Source: Breviolum minutum Mf 1.05b.01
Taxonomy: Eukaryota > Sar > Dinophyceae > Suessiales > Symbiodiniaceae
Length of the DNA stretch: 64,000 nt
Assembly: GCA_000507305.1 (NCBI GenBank)
Contig: DF239394.1
Coordinates: 146,806-210,805, forward strand
Direction of reading: 5' to 3'
Made by a program: the position numbers and the translations under genes. Position 1 is the stretch's first letter. Each line of letters begins with the position of its first letter. Below are positions 42,337-53,430 of this stretch, in pieces. A model generated the notes under the pieces. It was not told where the DNA came from. It worked only from the letters and a program-made list of their open reading frames with translations, and searched no databases.

Positions 42337-42453
42337 ACGGATTCCCATGGGACGGTCCGGGACTGGTCTATTTACCTAGAATGCATGAATTTCGTTGATT
42401 TTTATGGTCAATTCGTTGGGTAAATATACAATCGTCCCATGGATCCTATGGGA
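42337..42453. repeat. Hairpin repeat family A, copy 5
   Basis: GGATTCCCATGGGACGGTC opens and GTCCCATGGATCCTATGGGA closes. Confidence 0.75.
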
Positions 42454-42459
42454 ATGGCC

Positions 42460-43428
42460 CGTGATATGTTTGCAGTAAGCTGCTTCCATTGGACTCATAT
42501 TTCAGTAAATGCAGGGACGCTCATTGATGCGGCGTCACACATCAACCCTCCAACAACAGGACGTTGGAAAAATCATGCAAGGTAAATGAGGGAGATCAAT
42601 ACCAGCTTAGCCACACTTTGAATCTAGTCTAAGTTCTTTAAAAGAAATGGCGGCAACATCTTTAGTGTATATATGAGATATAACGATATAACTTTCCTAG
42701 ATCAAAAGGTCGGGATGTGTATCTCACGACCTACTACGGTCGGCAAATGGAGTTGTGCAGTGTTGGCATTTCAGTACCTTCAAAACCAGTTTTCATGTGA
42801 CTAAAATAATGCAACCAGGAACTAAACGTGGAGAGAACTTATGTTCATCAAAAATACGTACGTAGGAACACGGATATAATATATAATATGAATATCTGTA
42901 TATAGCTATTTAAAACACACATCGTCAACATATCCGTATTCCATGCGTCCAGTATGAAATTGATGAGTTCGCGTTTTATTCATTCTTTGGCACGTTTCAT
43001 GACCTGCAACCCCCCAACCATGATTATGTTGACTGTGGCTCATATTCATAAACATAATTAAATATAATAATACAAACAAATCTAGATACCAATGTTGGTG
43101 TATTTATATATTTGCTGTAAACATTTGCGTTTGAACCCCCAAGTTGACCTTTTTCCGAGCATGTTTTCAACCCAAGGCCCATCAAAAAATGTAAATGTAC
43201 CAATGCAAAAAAAACAGCAAATTGCGAAGTTTCTCCAATCTTGGAGGTGCCAAGAAAAAAATATGAGACATCTGAGCAAATGATCCTATAATTCCAAAAA
43301 ACCAGACTGTTTAATCAGGTGATTTTGCCGGGAAACAAATTCCCGGATTCTAAAAAAAAACACTGTAAAATTTCAAGGTGACCTTTGGCGGAGGTTGATT
43401 TTTTTGTTTGCCCAGAAACATCTTGAAA
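42460..43428. other. Spacer without a supported gene
   Basis: Mostly AT-rich. I saw short open frames but no exon with both edges, and no repeat copy of the listed families. Confidence 0.4.
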
Positions 43429-43429
43429 C

Positions 43430-43547
43430 TACACCCCGGAAGTTTAACATAACCCCTGGAAAATGGTGGGAAAGGAAGACGGATCCGGCTTCCTATTGGG
43501 TGAAACGGTAACTTTTCAGGGGCGAACTGTTAAACTTTGGGAGGGTA
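43430..43547. repeat. Hairpin repeat family C, copy 7
   Basis: CCCGGAAGTTTAACATAACC opens and GTTAAACTTTGGGAGGGTA closes. Confidence 0.75.
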
Positions 43548-43577
43548 CTGAGGGTACCCTAGATTTTTTTTTGGTGC

Positions 43578-43617
43578 CTCGGTAAAACTCCGCGAGGACT
43601 GGCTCCAACTTGGCCGA
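43578..43617 (-). CDS. Candidate short exon
   Basis: An acceptor CTGGTGCTCAG is followed by SAKLEPVLAEFYR and a GC donor. The 40-nt length is typical of the other exons here. It could belong to the same gene as 44569-44479. Confidence 0.36.
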
Positions 43618-44478
43618 CTGAGCACCAGGTTTGGTGGGGAAAAGGGTGGTGCCCCAGTGGTACCTTTAGGTTGGTGATCAAAGAAAGGTTCCTTTCATGG
43701 CAGAGAAAAAGAAAGGTCGAATTGAACACAGCAGTCCACACACAAATTTGAGGAACTGAGGTTTGTGCTGCGAAGATCATACAAACATGGGTTATGACAT
43801 GAATATCGAACAAAACACATCTACACAAATAAGTCAATCATTAAATGTATATTCCAAAAGAAAACATGCTATCATTATCTATCATTAATGTATATTGTCC
43901 ACCGAACCATAGTTAGTTGGAGAAAAAACTGTCATCAAATATTGCCGCCGGAAATCCTGTACTTAAATAAAAAAAGCGGGATACTGCAATAGTTTGTAAA
44001 ATTTAACTCCTGTTGCAGTTGGACATGGGCAGCAAATACCCATCCCTATCCTTCAAAAAGTGTATTTCCAGTGACCGCCTTTCGGACGAAATCCGCCTTC
44101 GGCCGTTTTATCATCCTACAACCCGCTGATTCATTTCGAACGCCCTTCCCATCTGGGTGACGAAAAAAAACTTTAACTGCTTCAAACTCACTAAGGAGTG
44201 GCGTTATCAATGACTAGAACCGCATTTTTCTCTCCAACCTCGCTTGAGTCCAGAGACACAGAACACCTTTTCTGGCGTAGCATCACTGAACCGTAGCTCA
44301 AGTTCAAGGACACTGATCCCACACGCGTTTTTTCACATGCTTCCTAGGTCCAAGGCGGTACAAAACAAACCTGCAACTACTTGGGATGATTCCTGTGGGT
44401 AGCCCCTATACTCCCAGCATCTCCCATATATATATATATATACTCCTCTATGGTGTGGCCTTCCTATCGCACTGATAC

Positions 44479-44569
44479 TCCAAAATTCCCCCCCAACGCT
44501 CCAGGCAGCTCCAGCCGTTGCCTGGACAAGGGCGTGAGTCCCTGGCGTTTGCCGTTTGCACCGATGGAT
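44479..44569 (-). CDS. Candidate exon, strand uncertain
   Basis: On the minus strand a TGCATCGTTCAG acceptor precedes IHRCKRQTPGTHALVQATAG and a GTATCA donor. On the plus strand 44505-44718 is also open to a stop (SLAFAVCTDGSERCK) after a pyrimidine-rich acceptor. Minus is preferred because other chains run that way. Confidence 0.35.
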
Positions 44570-44867
44570 CTGAACGATGCAAATGGGTCCCATGTTACAG
44601 CGGAACGATATGTTTGATGACCGGATCCGGTAGCGGACGTGTTTTAGGCCTTGGCCTCATACATCACCTCACGCACTATATTCTGGCTGAAGTATTGTAT
44701 TTCACCCATCTGAATTAAGGTTTTTTGGGGGAGGATTCCTTTCATTTACCACCCTTTCTTTCATGAGGTCGGGTACGGTCGTGAAGACATCAGCTGCCAA
44801 GAACAATTCCACCCCAAAGGAACATGGTGACATGGTCCTCGTAAAAAGGAATTCCCTTTGCCAGACC

Positions 44868-44998
44868 ATTCCGGTCAAATTATAACAATTATAACATTTC
44901 ACCAACCTAGATTTCCCTGAAATTGAGGTTTTCCTTTACTAAACGACCATTTCGGGTGAGGTCGTGTGAGTTCGTTATAATTTGACCAGATCTATGTA
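44868..44998. repeat. Hairpin repeat family H, copy 2
   Basis: GGTCAAATTATAAC opens and GTTATAATTTGACC closes. Confidence 0.8.
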
Positions 44999-45084
44999 TG
45001 AACATCTTCATAGATCCCTTCAAGGTAAACCACTAGAGGGGGAATTTTCAGTTTGACTCAAAAAACCACCTCATATCTTGGTAT

Positions 45085-45191
45085 ACACCCTGGAAATTTA
45101 ACATTTTGAACCCAAAGTCATGCAGGTTTGGTTCAGATGATTTTCTTTCTAAACATTGGGTAAGTTCAAAATGTTAGTTTTCGGGGGGTAT
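45085..45191. repeat. Hairpin repeat family D, copy 6
   Basis: TATACACCCTGGAAATTTAA opens and AATGTTAGTTTTCGGGGGGTA closes (outer 20 bases). Confidence 0.75.
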
Positions 45192-45432
45192 GCTTCTCAG
45201 ATTCAGATTTTTTGGACTTCAGTTTCTCCATTGGATTCTCCAAGTTGACAAGTTGCCTTTCTTTCACGGGGAATGTTTGTTGCACCAAAATTCCTTAAGA
45301 GTCATCATGAGTTTCACCCCGGAAGATTTTTCCCGGCGGGTTCACCTGAGAATACAGGCCCCCTGGACAGGGAACATCATCTGAACCAAACCATCATGTT
45401 CAGCTTCTATGTGAATCTTTGGGGGTCTAGTC

Positions 45433-45660
45433 TTAGGCCATTGAAAATTCCTCCGAATTTGAAACCAGCCCTAAAATGGTGAGATCTAAACACATAGTCA
45501 AGGGTGCCAAAACATCATGGGTTGTCTTTACCCCTTCAGCTAAATAAGCTTCCAATGATGAAAAAAAACAACAGCAAGCTGCATCACATTTAGAATCTTC
45601 ATGCAAGGCATAACACCACATGTCCTTTTTGGAAAGTGCCCCAAAAAAAAGCGTTACCAT
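45433..45660 (-). CDS. Candidate exon or short ORF
   Basis: An open minus frame reads SKKDMWCYALHEDSKCDA and later GVKTTHDVLAPLTMCLDL, which looks more protein-like than its surroundings. Several AG and GT sites lie inside, so the true exon is probably shorter. No family is recognised. Confidence 0.33.
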   Translation of the reverse strand: MVTLFFGALSKKDMWCYALHEDSKCDAACCCFFSSLEAYLAEGVKTTHDVLAPLTMCLDLTILGLVSNSEEFSMA

Positions 45661-45989
45661 GGAAAAATGGTGCTTAATCCAAATGGTTTCTCCGAACTTG
45701 CCGAGGCAACGATGTCAGCTGTTGGGGGTCTAGATCCACTCTACACTTCTGAAACTTATATAATATAGTACCTGAAACATGATACCAGTAGTTGAATGAT
45801 TACATGCCTTTTGGAATGCTGCAATTTCCGGTATAAGTTGATCGGTTTTGCAAAGTGGTGAGTTCTTGCTGAGTTTGTGAACATGGCGGACAAAATATGT
45901 AGCTGAGAAACCGGCAATGAGTCACAAATAGGCAATCTATTTGTTGAAAGTATAAACTTCTCCATCCAACTTGGGGTAGCCACGTAGCC

Positions 45990-46152
45990 CGAACATGGAG
46001 GCAAGCTGATTCAACTAATGGGAAATTGTTGGTTTGGGGCCCGGTGGTTTGGGATTCTAAGGGTGCCCTTAAGTGACAATCCCTTTCATAGGGGGGATTC
46101 CAGGAATCCAAACCACCGGGACCCAAACCAACAATTAACCATTAGCTGACGG
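45990..46152. repeat. Repeat family G, copy 2
   Basis: Nearly the same as 40700-40870 from AGGCAAGCTGATTCAACTAA through CAATTAACCATTAGCTGAC. Confidence 0.8.
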
Positions 46153-46263
46153 ATAGTTGGTGGTTTCAACCCCTTTGAAAAATTTATCAAAATATTAGTC
46201 AAATTGGAAATCTGCCCCAAATAGGGCTCAATATTAAGAAATATTTGAAATCACCACCTAGAA
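46153..46263. repeat. Hairpin repeat family B, copy 7
   Basis: ATAGTTGGTGGTTTC opens and GAAATCACCACCTAG closes, directly after family G. Confidence 0.8.
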
Positions 46264-46601
46264 TTACACTTGGAGCCAGTTCATTTCAGTACCCTGGCAA
46301 AGCCTACAAACCTTGAGAGTGGATCCTCACATGAATTTTTTCAGGCCGGCCAAAAAATAAGCAATTAAGGCGGCCTATTGAATCGGGGGATGATGGTGGT
46401 TAATATTCCCTAACATAAGGCCCTGATACCCTTAGATTCCCATGATAACCGCTAACCCTTGGTTAGCCACACCTGTCATGTCATATCTTTTCCGAGCCTT
46501 ACGGCTGAGCCGCACGCCCAAGTGTTTCAAGGTGACACGATGAAGTGACCGAAGCGTCATGGGTGCGAGGCAGAAACAAGTCACGATTCTATACTATTAT
46601 A

Positions 46602-46678
46602 CTGGTTGTTTAATAGGGATCCTTATAATGGTTTCTTGTAATCCCCATATAACTGGGTATTGTAATCCCTGATAAAGT
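46602..46678. repeat. Hairpin repeat family F, copy 3
   Basis: ACTGGTTGTTTAATAGGGATCC with CCATATAACTGGGTATT; the outer right arm is missing (first 20 bases match 14067). Confidence 0.6.
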
Positions 46679-46929
46679 GTAGATGGATGGACTGATGAAG
46701 ATGTAGGTCAATCACTAGATCAACTTGACTTGTAAAACGTGGCTAGGTTGATCATGCAACTGATTGGCAACCACAGAAAAAACAGGGTTTTAAAAAGTTG
46801 TTTCATTCAATCAAATTCTTCCGGTTCGTTCATTCATGCGGTCGGCCACTGTAAGCCCAGCAGTCGTCCTCTCTGAGAACAATCCATCCAGGTCATCGTC
46901 CAAGCATTTCGTCCAACAGATCAAGGTTT

Positions 46930-47055
46930 GCACTTTGTAAAGTACGGTTGCTGGACAAAGTCCTGCACCACCTGGGATGGTTAAAAACCCTATACATAAA
47001 CAATGGGATAATCATCATCCTTGGTGGTGCAGGATTTCATCCATCAACAGTATCT
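46930..47055. repeat. Hairpin repeat family J, copy 5
   Basis: AGTCCTGCACCACC pairs with GGTGGTGCAGGAT and is followed by ATCCATCAACAGTAT. Confidence 0.6.
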
Positions 47056-47274
47056 GACTAAAGCACACACACACACAAAAATTCTTGCACGTTTCAAGTG
47101 AGACGAAAAACGGTAAAACCTGTTCGAACCGATCTATAACTTGCAATATTCCTTCATTCACTGGCGAGTAGTCGATCACAATATTCAAGGGGAAACTTCA
47201 AGTTCAATCTTCACTTTCTAAACCCCAGATACAATCTTAGATGATCCTTCAGTAAAAAGTTCATCCACTTTCAC

Positions 47275-47435
47275 CAGCCTCCAAATTTTGGCCGATTCAA
47301 CGGGAAGATTCCAATTCCCATGCCGGCCACATGAAACTGCCGACTCCGATGCGCCGCCGGACCTTCTTTTTTTGGGCTGCGGGTAACGTCCGCCTCTACT
47401 TCAGGAGACGCAAGCGCTCCAAAATGCCTTGATCT
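47275..47435 (-). CDS. Candidate exon
   Basis: On the minus strand this is open throughout with GC-rich codons: ALASPEVEADVTRSPKK, then RQFHVAGMGIGIFPLNRP, ending at a GTGAAA donor. The acceptor ATTGTTGAAAG is modest. A plus-strand frame (47278-47432) is also open to a stop but is Arg-rich and less natural. The product is unknown. Confidence 0.42.
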
Positions 47436-47661
47436 CTTTCAACAATACAACAGCTTGTGTATAATGCATGACATAGTTTTTTTTGATGTATACATATATA
47501 TGCACTGTGGATTCTGTAGATGCTAGAATGAACCAGAACTACAACCAACTCCAAGAAGTAAACTACGCAGTTTGCAAGAATTCAGAGGAATCCGTGTGAA
47601 TATTGACTATATTTACAGCAGACATTCTGCATTCAATACCTTTCAATGACTGTTTAAAAGA

Positions 47662-47907
47662 ATGGTTAAGAGGCGTCTTTCCAACAGACAAGCGCCTGTC
47701 TGCGGGCTCTTCAAGAGTCGTAACTTTCGATCAGTCCAGTGGTTTGACTGGACCACACGCGCCGAAATCTTCGCCGCTTATGGTGCAGCAGCGTTCGCAG
47801 CTTGCATCTGGGCACTTGTTAGCTGTGCCATCTGCTCAAAATACTGGCATTCCCTTTCATACTCGAAGAACACCTGGCAGTATTTTCAAATTTCCAGAGA
47901 AGCCGTG
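47662..47907 (+). CDS. Candidate exon with one membrane helix
   Basis: An ATG at 47662 opens 82 codons up to a canonical GTGAGT donor. The reading includes RSVQWFDWTTRAEIF, then a likely transmembrane helix (AAFAACIWALVSCAI) and SKYWHSLSYSKNTWQYF. It is the best plus-strand exon in the window. Another plus frame is also open here, so frame and strand are not certain. Confidence 0.4.
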
Positions 47908-48318
47908 GTGAGTGTGATAATAGGAACCTACACTGGACATCACTTGTATTACAGCAAAATCATCAAACTCTTTGAGTAGAATAAACCCCGAACCGGCATC
48001 GAGAATCACCTCGATTCAAACAAGCATAAGAGTATCGCAATTGCTCTCCTGTTGGAACCTTTGTAGTCCCTTTCGAAAACTTAGTCACTTAGTCACAATC
48101 CTCACATGTCACATGTCTCAGATTGCTAACTCCAAAACACTGAAAACATTCTACACAATATTTGATATACAATCGATGTAATATGCATGTAAAAACCGTC
48201 TATCTTTTGTCTAGACTTCTTTATGTCTAATACTGTATCTTTCATAACAACGAAAAACCATAGAGATCGTCCAGAGTCCTCAAAGCTTTGCAGGACATTA
48301 ATCTGATCATGATAACCT

Positions 48319-48419
48319 AGGTGTTGGTTTCAACCCATTTGAAAAATATGAGTCAAATCGGATCATTTCCCCAGGGATCCGGGGTGAAAATATGTTTTTT
48401 TTAACCCACCACCTAGGAT
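48319..48419. repeat. Hairpin repeat family B, copy 8
   Basis: CCTAGGTGTTGGTTTC opens and CCACCACCTAGG closes, with CCCCAGGGATCCGGGG. Confidence 0.8.
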
Positions 48420-48435
48420 AATTCTACTGCAGTTA

Positions 48436-49668
48436 TCAAAAAATCAAGAAAATCCCCCCAATGACACCGAAAAACACCTCTCTCCATTTGAGAGCCCACA
48501 CAGGTACAGCCAGGACGATGGCACCCGTCACAGCAGTCCAAACTAAATTGCCGCCCAACCACCAAGCTTTCTGGCAGAAACGCAGCTTTGGGTGAAACGG
48601 TTCGTTCAGGAACCACTTGGTACCATTTGGTTATTTTTGGGTAAGACCTTCTTTAAACCCCTTTCATAGGGGGAATCCCAGGAATCCAAACCACCAACCG
48701 AAACCAACAATTAACCATTAGCTGACTGATACATTTGGATAAATTCTAGTTGGTGGTTGAACCAAACCATTTGAAACATATATTAGTCAATTGGGATCAA
48801 TTCCCCAAATTAGGGATGAACATATAAAATATTTGAGTTGCCACCACCTAGATTAGACTTCTGTGCCACATATTACCCTACCTGAAACTAACATAGCGTT
48901 GCAAAATGGGGGGTTGGAAAACTACGTTCCTTCTGGGAAGGCTTTCTTGGCAAGTGCTATGTTAGTTTCATGGAGTGTATCTAGTTGGTGCTTTCAGCCC
49001 ATTCAGAAAAAACATGGCTAAATTGGATCATTTCCCCAGGGGTAACAATGAAAAATGATTAAGAAACCACCACTTGTAGACATTCAAGCAAGAAAAACTC
49101 TTTCGACATCTCTCAACAACATGTTGGAAAATGCTGGGAACTGAGTTCTTAGTGCCCATCTCCTTCATAATCCCAAAACTTACCCTCCCTAAAACTAACA
49201 GTTCGCCACTAAAACTGGTGGTTTCCAATATAGGAAGCTCCAAACTTCCAGGGGGCCCCCATTTTCAGGGGCGAACTGTTAGTTTCAGGGAGGTCAAATC
49301 AGCTGACTGATTCAACACGACGATTGCAAGGATTCCAAAACGTAAAACGGCGTTGTTGGAAAACTAACTGCCGAAAACCCGCCGAACAAAAATCACATGT
49401 GCAAGAATTCCGAAGTTGTGTTAAAATTAGAAACTTGCAAACACTAGAAGTTGCGATGAATTCCTCGCTAAGGTAGAGGATACTTGAACATTTACCCGAA
49501 ATATCCTAAAAATCAACCCAAGCACATCTTGTCACGTCCTACTAATCACTTGTGATCTTTGCCCAAATCCAAAGTAGCCAGGTCTTTCGGGGAAAACGCC
49601 ATAAGTAAGAGAACCCAAACCTCCCGCCATATCGAATGAATGCGTTAAGGTTTCCATTGTGGATTTTT
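48436..49668 (-). CDS. Uncharacterised membrane protein gene, three-exon chain
   Basis: Proposed exons are 49668-49550, 49162-49082 and 48615-48436. The first reads STMETLTHSFDMAGGLGS and FPERPGYFGFGQRSQ before a GTGATT donor. The second reads KNSVPSIFQHVVERCRKS. The last (60 codons with TGA at 48438-48436) reads FHPKLRFCQKAWWLGG, then two hydrophobic segments (LVWTAVTGAIVLAVPVW and VFFGVIGGIFLIF) split by ALKWRE, so the C-terminus is probably a hairpin of two membrane helices. Phases agree at both joins. The first and last exons are stronger than the middle one. Introns hold copies of repeats B, C and G. No family is recognised. Confidence 0.48.
48632..48746. repeat. Repeat family G, copy 3 (partial)
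   Basis: The right half only: CCCTTTCATAGGGGGAATCC through CAATTAACCATTAGCTGACT. TTATTTTTGGGTAAGACC at its left end also precedes copy 1. Confidence 0.75.
48747..48852. repeat. Hairpin repeat family B, copy 9
   Basis: TCTAGTTGGTGGTTG opens and TGCCACCACCTAGA closes. Confidence 0.8.
48883..48982. repeat. Hairpin repeat family C, copy 8
   Basis: ACCCTACCTGAAACTAACAT pairs with ATGTTAGTTTCATGGAGTGT. Confidence 0.75.
48981..49079. repeat. Hairpin repeat family B, copy 10
   Basis: ATCTAGTTGGTGCTTTC opens and AAGAAACCACCACTTGTAG closes. Confidence 0.7.
49182..49299. repeat. Hairpin repeat family C, copy 9
   Basis: ACCCTCCCTAAAACTAACAG pairs with CTGTTAGTTTCAGGGAGGT. Confidence 0.85.
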
Positions 49669-49765
49669 CTTGCCAAGAAATGGAAATATCTCCCATCCAT
49701 GAACCAATGAACCATGAGATACTACAATGTACGTCATGGTTTATGAAATCTATACAGTAAATCTA

Positions 49766-50008
49766 TCCTCCCTGACTCTAACAAAGCAAGTTTGCCCCTG
49801 AAAATAGGGCCCCAAACAAGCCCCCATTTTCAGGAAATTCATCCATCTAAAAACCAACCTTTGATTTTTCAGGGGGCGAATTTGTTACACCCCCGAAAAC
49901 TAACATGGAATCTAAAAATGATGGTTTTTCATAGGAATCTCCTCTTCTAGGGATTCATTTTCGGGTTCCATGTTAGTTTTCGGGGGTGTAGTTAGTTTCA
50001 GGAAAGTC
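49766..50008. repeat. Hairpin repeat family C, copy 10, split by a family D insertion
   Basis: The outer arms (CTCCCTGACTCTAACA and AGTTAGTTTCAGGAAAG) are separated by a complete family D copy. Confidence 0.7.
49890..49990. repeat. Hairpin repeat family D, copy 7 (nested)
   Basis: TACACCCCCGAAAACTAACA pairs perfectly with TGTTAGTTTTCGGGGGTGTA. It sits inside family C copy 10. Confidence 0.9.
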
Positions 50009-50110
50009 AACCTCCCCCCCCAACTGCACCGAGACCAGCTTGGACATTCGAGTCTTGGCCTGAAGTTGACGACCCAACTGACCCATTCTAACGGGTGGGG
50101 AAAAACTCCA

Positions 50111-50232
50111 CGTTTACACCCAAATGCTCAATGGGGCTGGTATATTGAGCTACATTTGGCCTAAAGCCTTATATATATAATGTATATATGGTATATGAAT
50201 GTAGGTAAATCGGCCATACATTGAGCATCTGG
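50111..50232. repeat. Hairpin repeat family A, copy 6 (variant ends)
   Basis: CCAAATGCTCAATGGGGC opens and ACATTGAGCATCTGGG closes; the usual GGATCC is replaced. Confidence 0.65.
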
Positions 50233-50294
50233 GCATGGAACCATGGTAAATGTAGGTTTTCATAGGCCAGGGCCATTGAGCATCTGGGCATTTT

Positions 50295-50376
50295 GAACCT
50301 GAAAATTATGGTTAGGTTCAGATGATTTTCCGGATTTCAATTGGGTGATTTTTATCTAAATTTTCCAGGGTGTAAT
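50295..50376. repeat. Hairpin repeat family D, copy 8 (diverged)
   Basis: TTTTGAACCTGAAAATTATGG, GTTCAGATGATTTTC and TTTTCCAGGGTGTAA recall 45085-45191 (each piece 20 bases or less in common). Confidence 0.5.
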
Positions 50377-50379
50377 TCA

Positions 50380-50937
50380 GGCACCATCCCATAGCCGCAC
50401 CCAGCTAGTGGCTTGGCTATGGAATCCTGAGAAAAAACAAACACAAAACACGGGGGTTTGACCAACAACATTACCCAACCCAACGGCCCACTATTTAAAT
50501 TGGGAAATCCATGGGTCCCATACCAATTACCTTTCGTTCAAACATCAAGTCATTAAGTTTGATCACCCCGAAAAAAAGTCACATGGGTCCCATCAAGTTG
50601 GGATCACATGCCAGGTTCCTAAACTTGTACTTTTAATTATAGGGAAAATGTTGGGGGCCCCTTGGGATGGGGGCCCCTAGCGGAGCCCCTTCGATGATTA
50701 AGGGTACCATCCCAAGGGTGCCAGCATTTGCCTATGATTTAAAGGTGTGTATCAAATTTAAACTTTATGAGGGTACGCCATCTAGGTATAATTTACTTAG
50801 AATGTCAAAACAACCACATGTTCCAGCCTTTTTTGGAAGGATTCACCCAGATCTAAGGGCACCAGACTGGTGAACTAGTATATGACAACCTGACTAGACA
50901 AACAAAAAGGTCAAACAAAAACGCAAACTTATCTCTA
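50380..50937. other. Spacer with a short stem
   Basis: TTGGGATGG near 50662 can pair with CCATCCCAA near 50708 inside a GC-rich patch. No gene is seen. Confidence 0.4.
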
Positions 50938-51044
50938 ACCCATAAAATCCATGGCACTGGTATATTTACATACATGTTTAGTTGATTTTTTATGGTGTTC
51001 ATGTAAGAAAAACATACCAGTCCCATGGATCCCATGGTTAAGTA
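50938..51044. repeat. Hairpin repeat family A, copy 7
   Basis: AAATCCATGGCACTGGTATA opens and CCAGTCCCATGGATCCCATGG closes (outer 20 bases). Confidence 0.75.
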
Positions 51045-51199
51045 TAGAGTTTTTGTGGCCTACAGGATTGGTGCCCTTCCAAACTATGCTGTTTTTTCAG
51101 GGGTTGGTGGGGCATGAAATAGCATTGGTGGTGCAACACCTTCCTTTTTTGGTGCACAAAAAAGAAATTGAAACCATGCGGACCATACCCGAAAAAAAA

Positions 51200-51297
51200 T
51201 TCCAAAAATAGGGGTACCCCAAAATGGATGGTTTATAACGGAAAACCCTATTAAAATGGATGATTTAGGGTACCACCATTTTAGGAAACCCCCATAT
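51200..51297. repeat. Hairpin repeat family E, copy 5 (left end lost)
   Basis: TCCAAAAATAGGGGTACCCC and GGTACCACCATTTTAGGAAA remain as arms. Confidence 0.75.
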
Positions 51298-51471
51298 GAC
51301 TGTACTGACATTTGAAAGAAAAACACGCACCTTATACTCCGGTACACCAACATAGCAATGAAAAAATGCACCCTTTGAAGATATATTTCCGATTAAAAAC
51401 GGTGATATTCCATTGCTATGTTAGTTTACCAGAGGGTACTTCTCCCCTCAAACCATGATGGTTTGTGAAAC

Positions 51472-52512
51472 TCAACAAATGAATTCGTTTTCATGAGACT
51501 TTGGAGCTGCCCCACGCAGCAAAATTCCATTAAAAACGGGTAGGAAACTATGAAGAAAATGTTCCGCCGGAGCCACAGCGAACTCAAGGAATCTCTGCAA
51601 AATAAATGACATAAATTCAAACGCACCCCAACAAAAAATCATCAGCAAAAAGATTCCACTGCAACATCCAAAAACACCGGTGGTTTTCTTTTTTCCCCAA
51701 GGTTTAAAACTTCTCTTCCCACCAAAAAAATGAAAAAGCTTTGACTTCGAGGCAACATATATACAACAAATGTTCGAAACATCGAAAAAAGGTATGTCAT
51801 CTCATCAAAAGGATCTGATTCTTAATGTCTCCCACCCGCCGAAAATGAACGAATTCGTCACCTGAAAAGGGATCACCTTAAAAGGCCGGGAATTACATCT
51901 CCTTCAACCATCCATTTTTAATGGGACATTTTTTTGTTTTCCTGGAGGTTTGCCGTTTGCCATGATGTTTTCTATGAAAAAAACAGTTTGAATTGCATCC
52001 TTTGCTTCCATGGCTTGAGGGAAAATCAGTGGAAACTGGGACCAGCTTTGTCGTAACATCCCATGTTCCACTGTGTTACCATGAGCATGGAAGGATGGTA
52101 ATTCGTGAAATTGGAAATATTAAAGTTTAAAGCCTTTCTTGCAGAACTTGGAAACACATCCCAATCTTTTTTCGGAATTCAATATTCACTAGGAATCCAA
52201 GCCTTCTTCAACTGGCATGAGTATTCTGGTCAAATTAAGATAAGTCACCAATCTACACCTATCTAAAAAACCACTGATGAGAGTGCCTGTTGTTTTCCTT
52301 CTGCAAATTTGATCTACCCCGGCCACCAGGATTATGACACACTTTTAGGCTCCGGGGATCCCAAAATTCAACCATCATTTGCCACTGGAATGGGGGTAGA
52401 TCGATACAAACACACAACAAGCATCCATTGTTTTCCGGGCCGGCCCATCACCTTCTTCATTCGATTGGAGTTTAGGACCTTCATCGCCCCACGAGGAAAT
52501 TTGCGGATTTTT
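51472..52512 (-). CDS. Uncharacterised host gene, last two exons
   Basis: Exons 52512-52452 (acceptor GTCCCCTTTCAG, donor GTGATG) and 51594-51472 (acceptor TCATTTATTTTGCAG, stop TGA at 51474-51472) join in phase. They read KIRKFPRGAMKVLNSNRMKK, then EFAVAPAEHFLHSFLPVF and LLRGAAPKSHENEF. The last exon is among the best in the window because of its acceptor and even codon use. Upstream exons were not found and no family is recognised. Confidence 0.5.
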
Positions 52513-52545
52513 CTGAAAGGGGACCTTTTTTTGGAGCTCAAGACT

Positions 52546-52655
52546 TGTATAGGTGGTGGTTGAACCACCCATTTGAAACATATTATATAGTCAAATTGGA
52601 GCATTTCCCCATAAATCGGAGTGAACAAGACAAATATTTGAATCCACCACCTAAT
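52546..52655. repeat. Hairpin repeat family B, copy 11
   Basis: TATAGGTGGTGGTTG opens and CCACCACCTAATTTTATA closes. Confidence 0.75.
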
Positions 52656-53000
52656 TTTATAGGGGGATATACTTGAAGGATCATCTCAGGACTTGTAAGT
52701 AGTTAGGGTCACCCCCCAATGGAGTTCGGCCATTTGGAAGGGAACCCACAACCCTAGGGGACAACAACTAACCATGGGTATTCACCGCTTACGAGTCCTG
52801 GGAGGATCCTCCAAGTAGGAGGTAAATACAGGTGTAATGTGGATCTACCCCTTTCCCCCCCCCCCAGGATGCAATCGTCGCAAGGTTGAAGACTGGCAAA
52901 GCTTGGGATTCCAAAGCCTAACAAATGTGATTAGTCATCCTGGGGTTTGGAGGTAGATCCCAGGTATGATAACATATGTAATACAGGTTGGTAGGTAGAT

Positions 53001-53094
53001 GCCCATAGGATCCATGTGTATGGTATATTTACCTACATTTAGTTGATTTTTATGGTAAATGTAGGTAATTATACCATACATGGATCCTCTGGGA
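53001..53094. repeat. Hairpin repeat family A, copy 8
   Basis: GTATGGTATATTTACCTACA pairs with TGTAGGTAATTATACCATAC. Confidence 0.85.
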
Positions 53095-53430
53095 TATAAT
53101 AGATAGATGTGTGTGAGGTGTTTTAACAGTAAGAGGGAATTGTTTGGAATCACGTAGAAAACTGGTTATCTGAGGGGATAAATGTTGGTAAATGCACCAG
53201 TCAAGAAAATAATGTGGAACTGGAACATCAGCCATTGAAAAGGAACATCATCTTCCAAGCGTGCAATTTAGTTTTCCGGTAGATAAAAAGATATAGTAAG
53301 CATGTATAACTATGATAGATTATGACGTATCTATAAAATAAATATACATTCGTCGCACGTATATCTATGTAATGTTGGTATGAAAACAAATGGTAGAACT
53401 CATCAAGCTTGTATGGTGATACCCCACATA

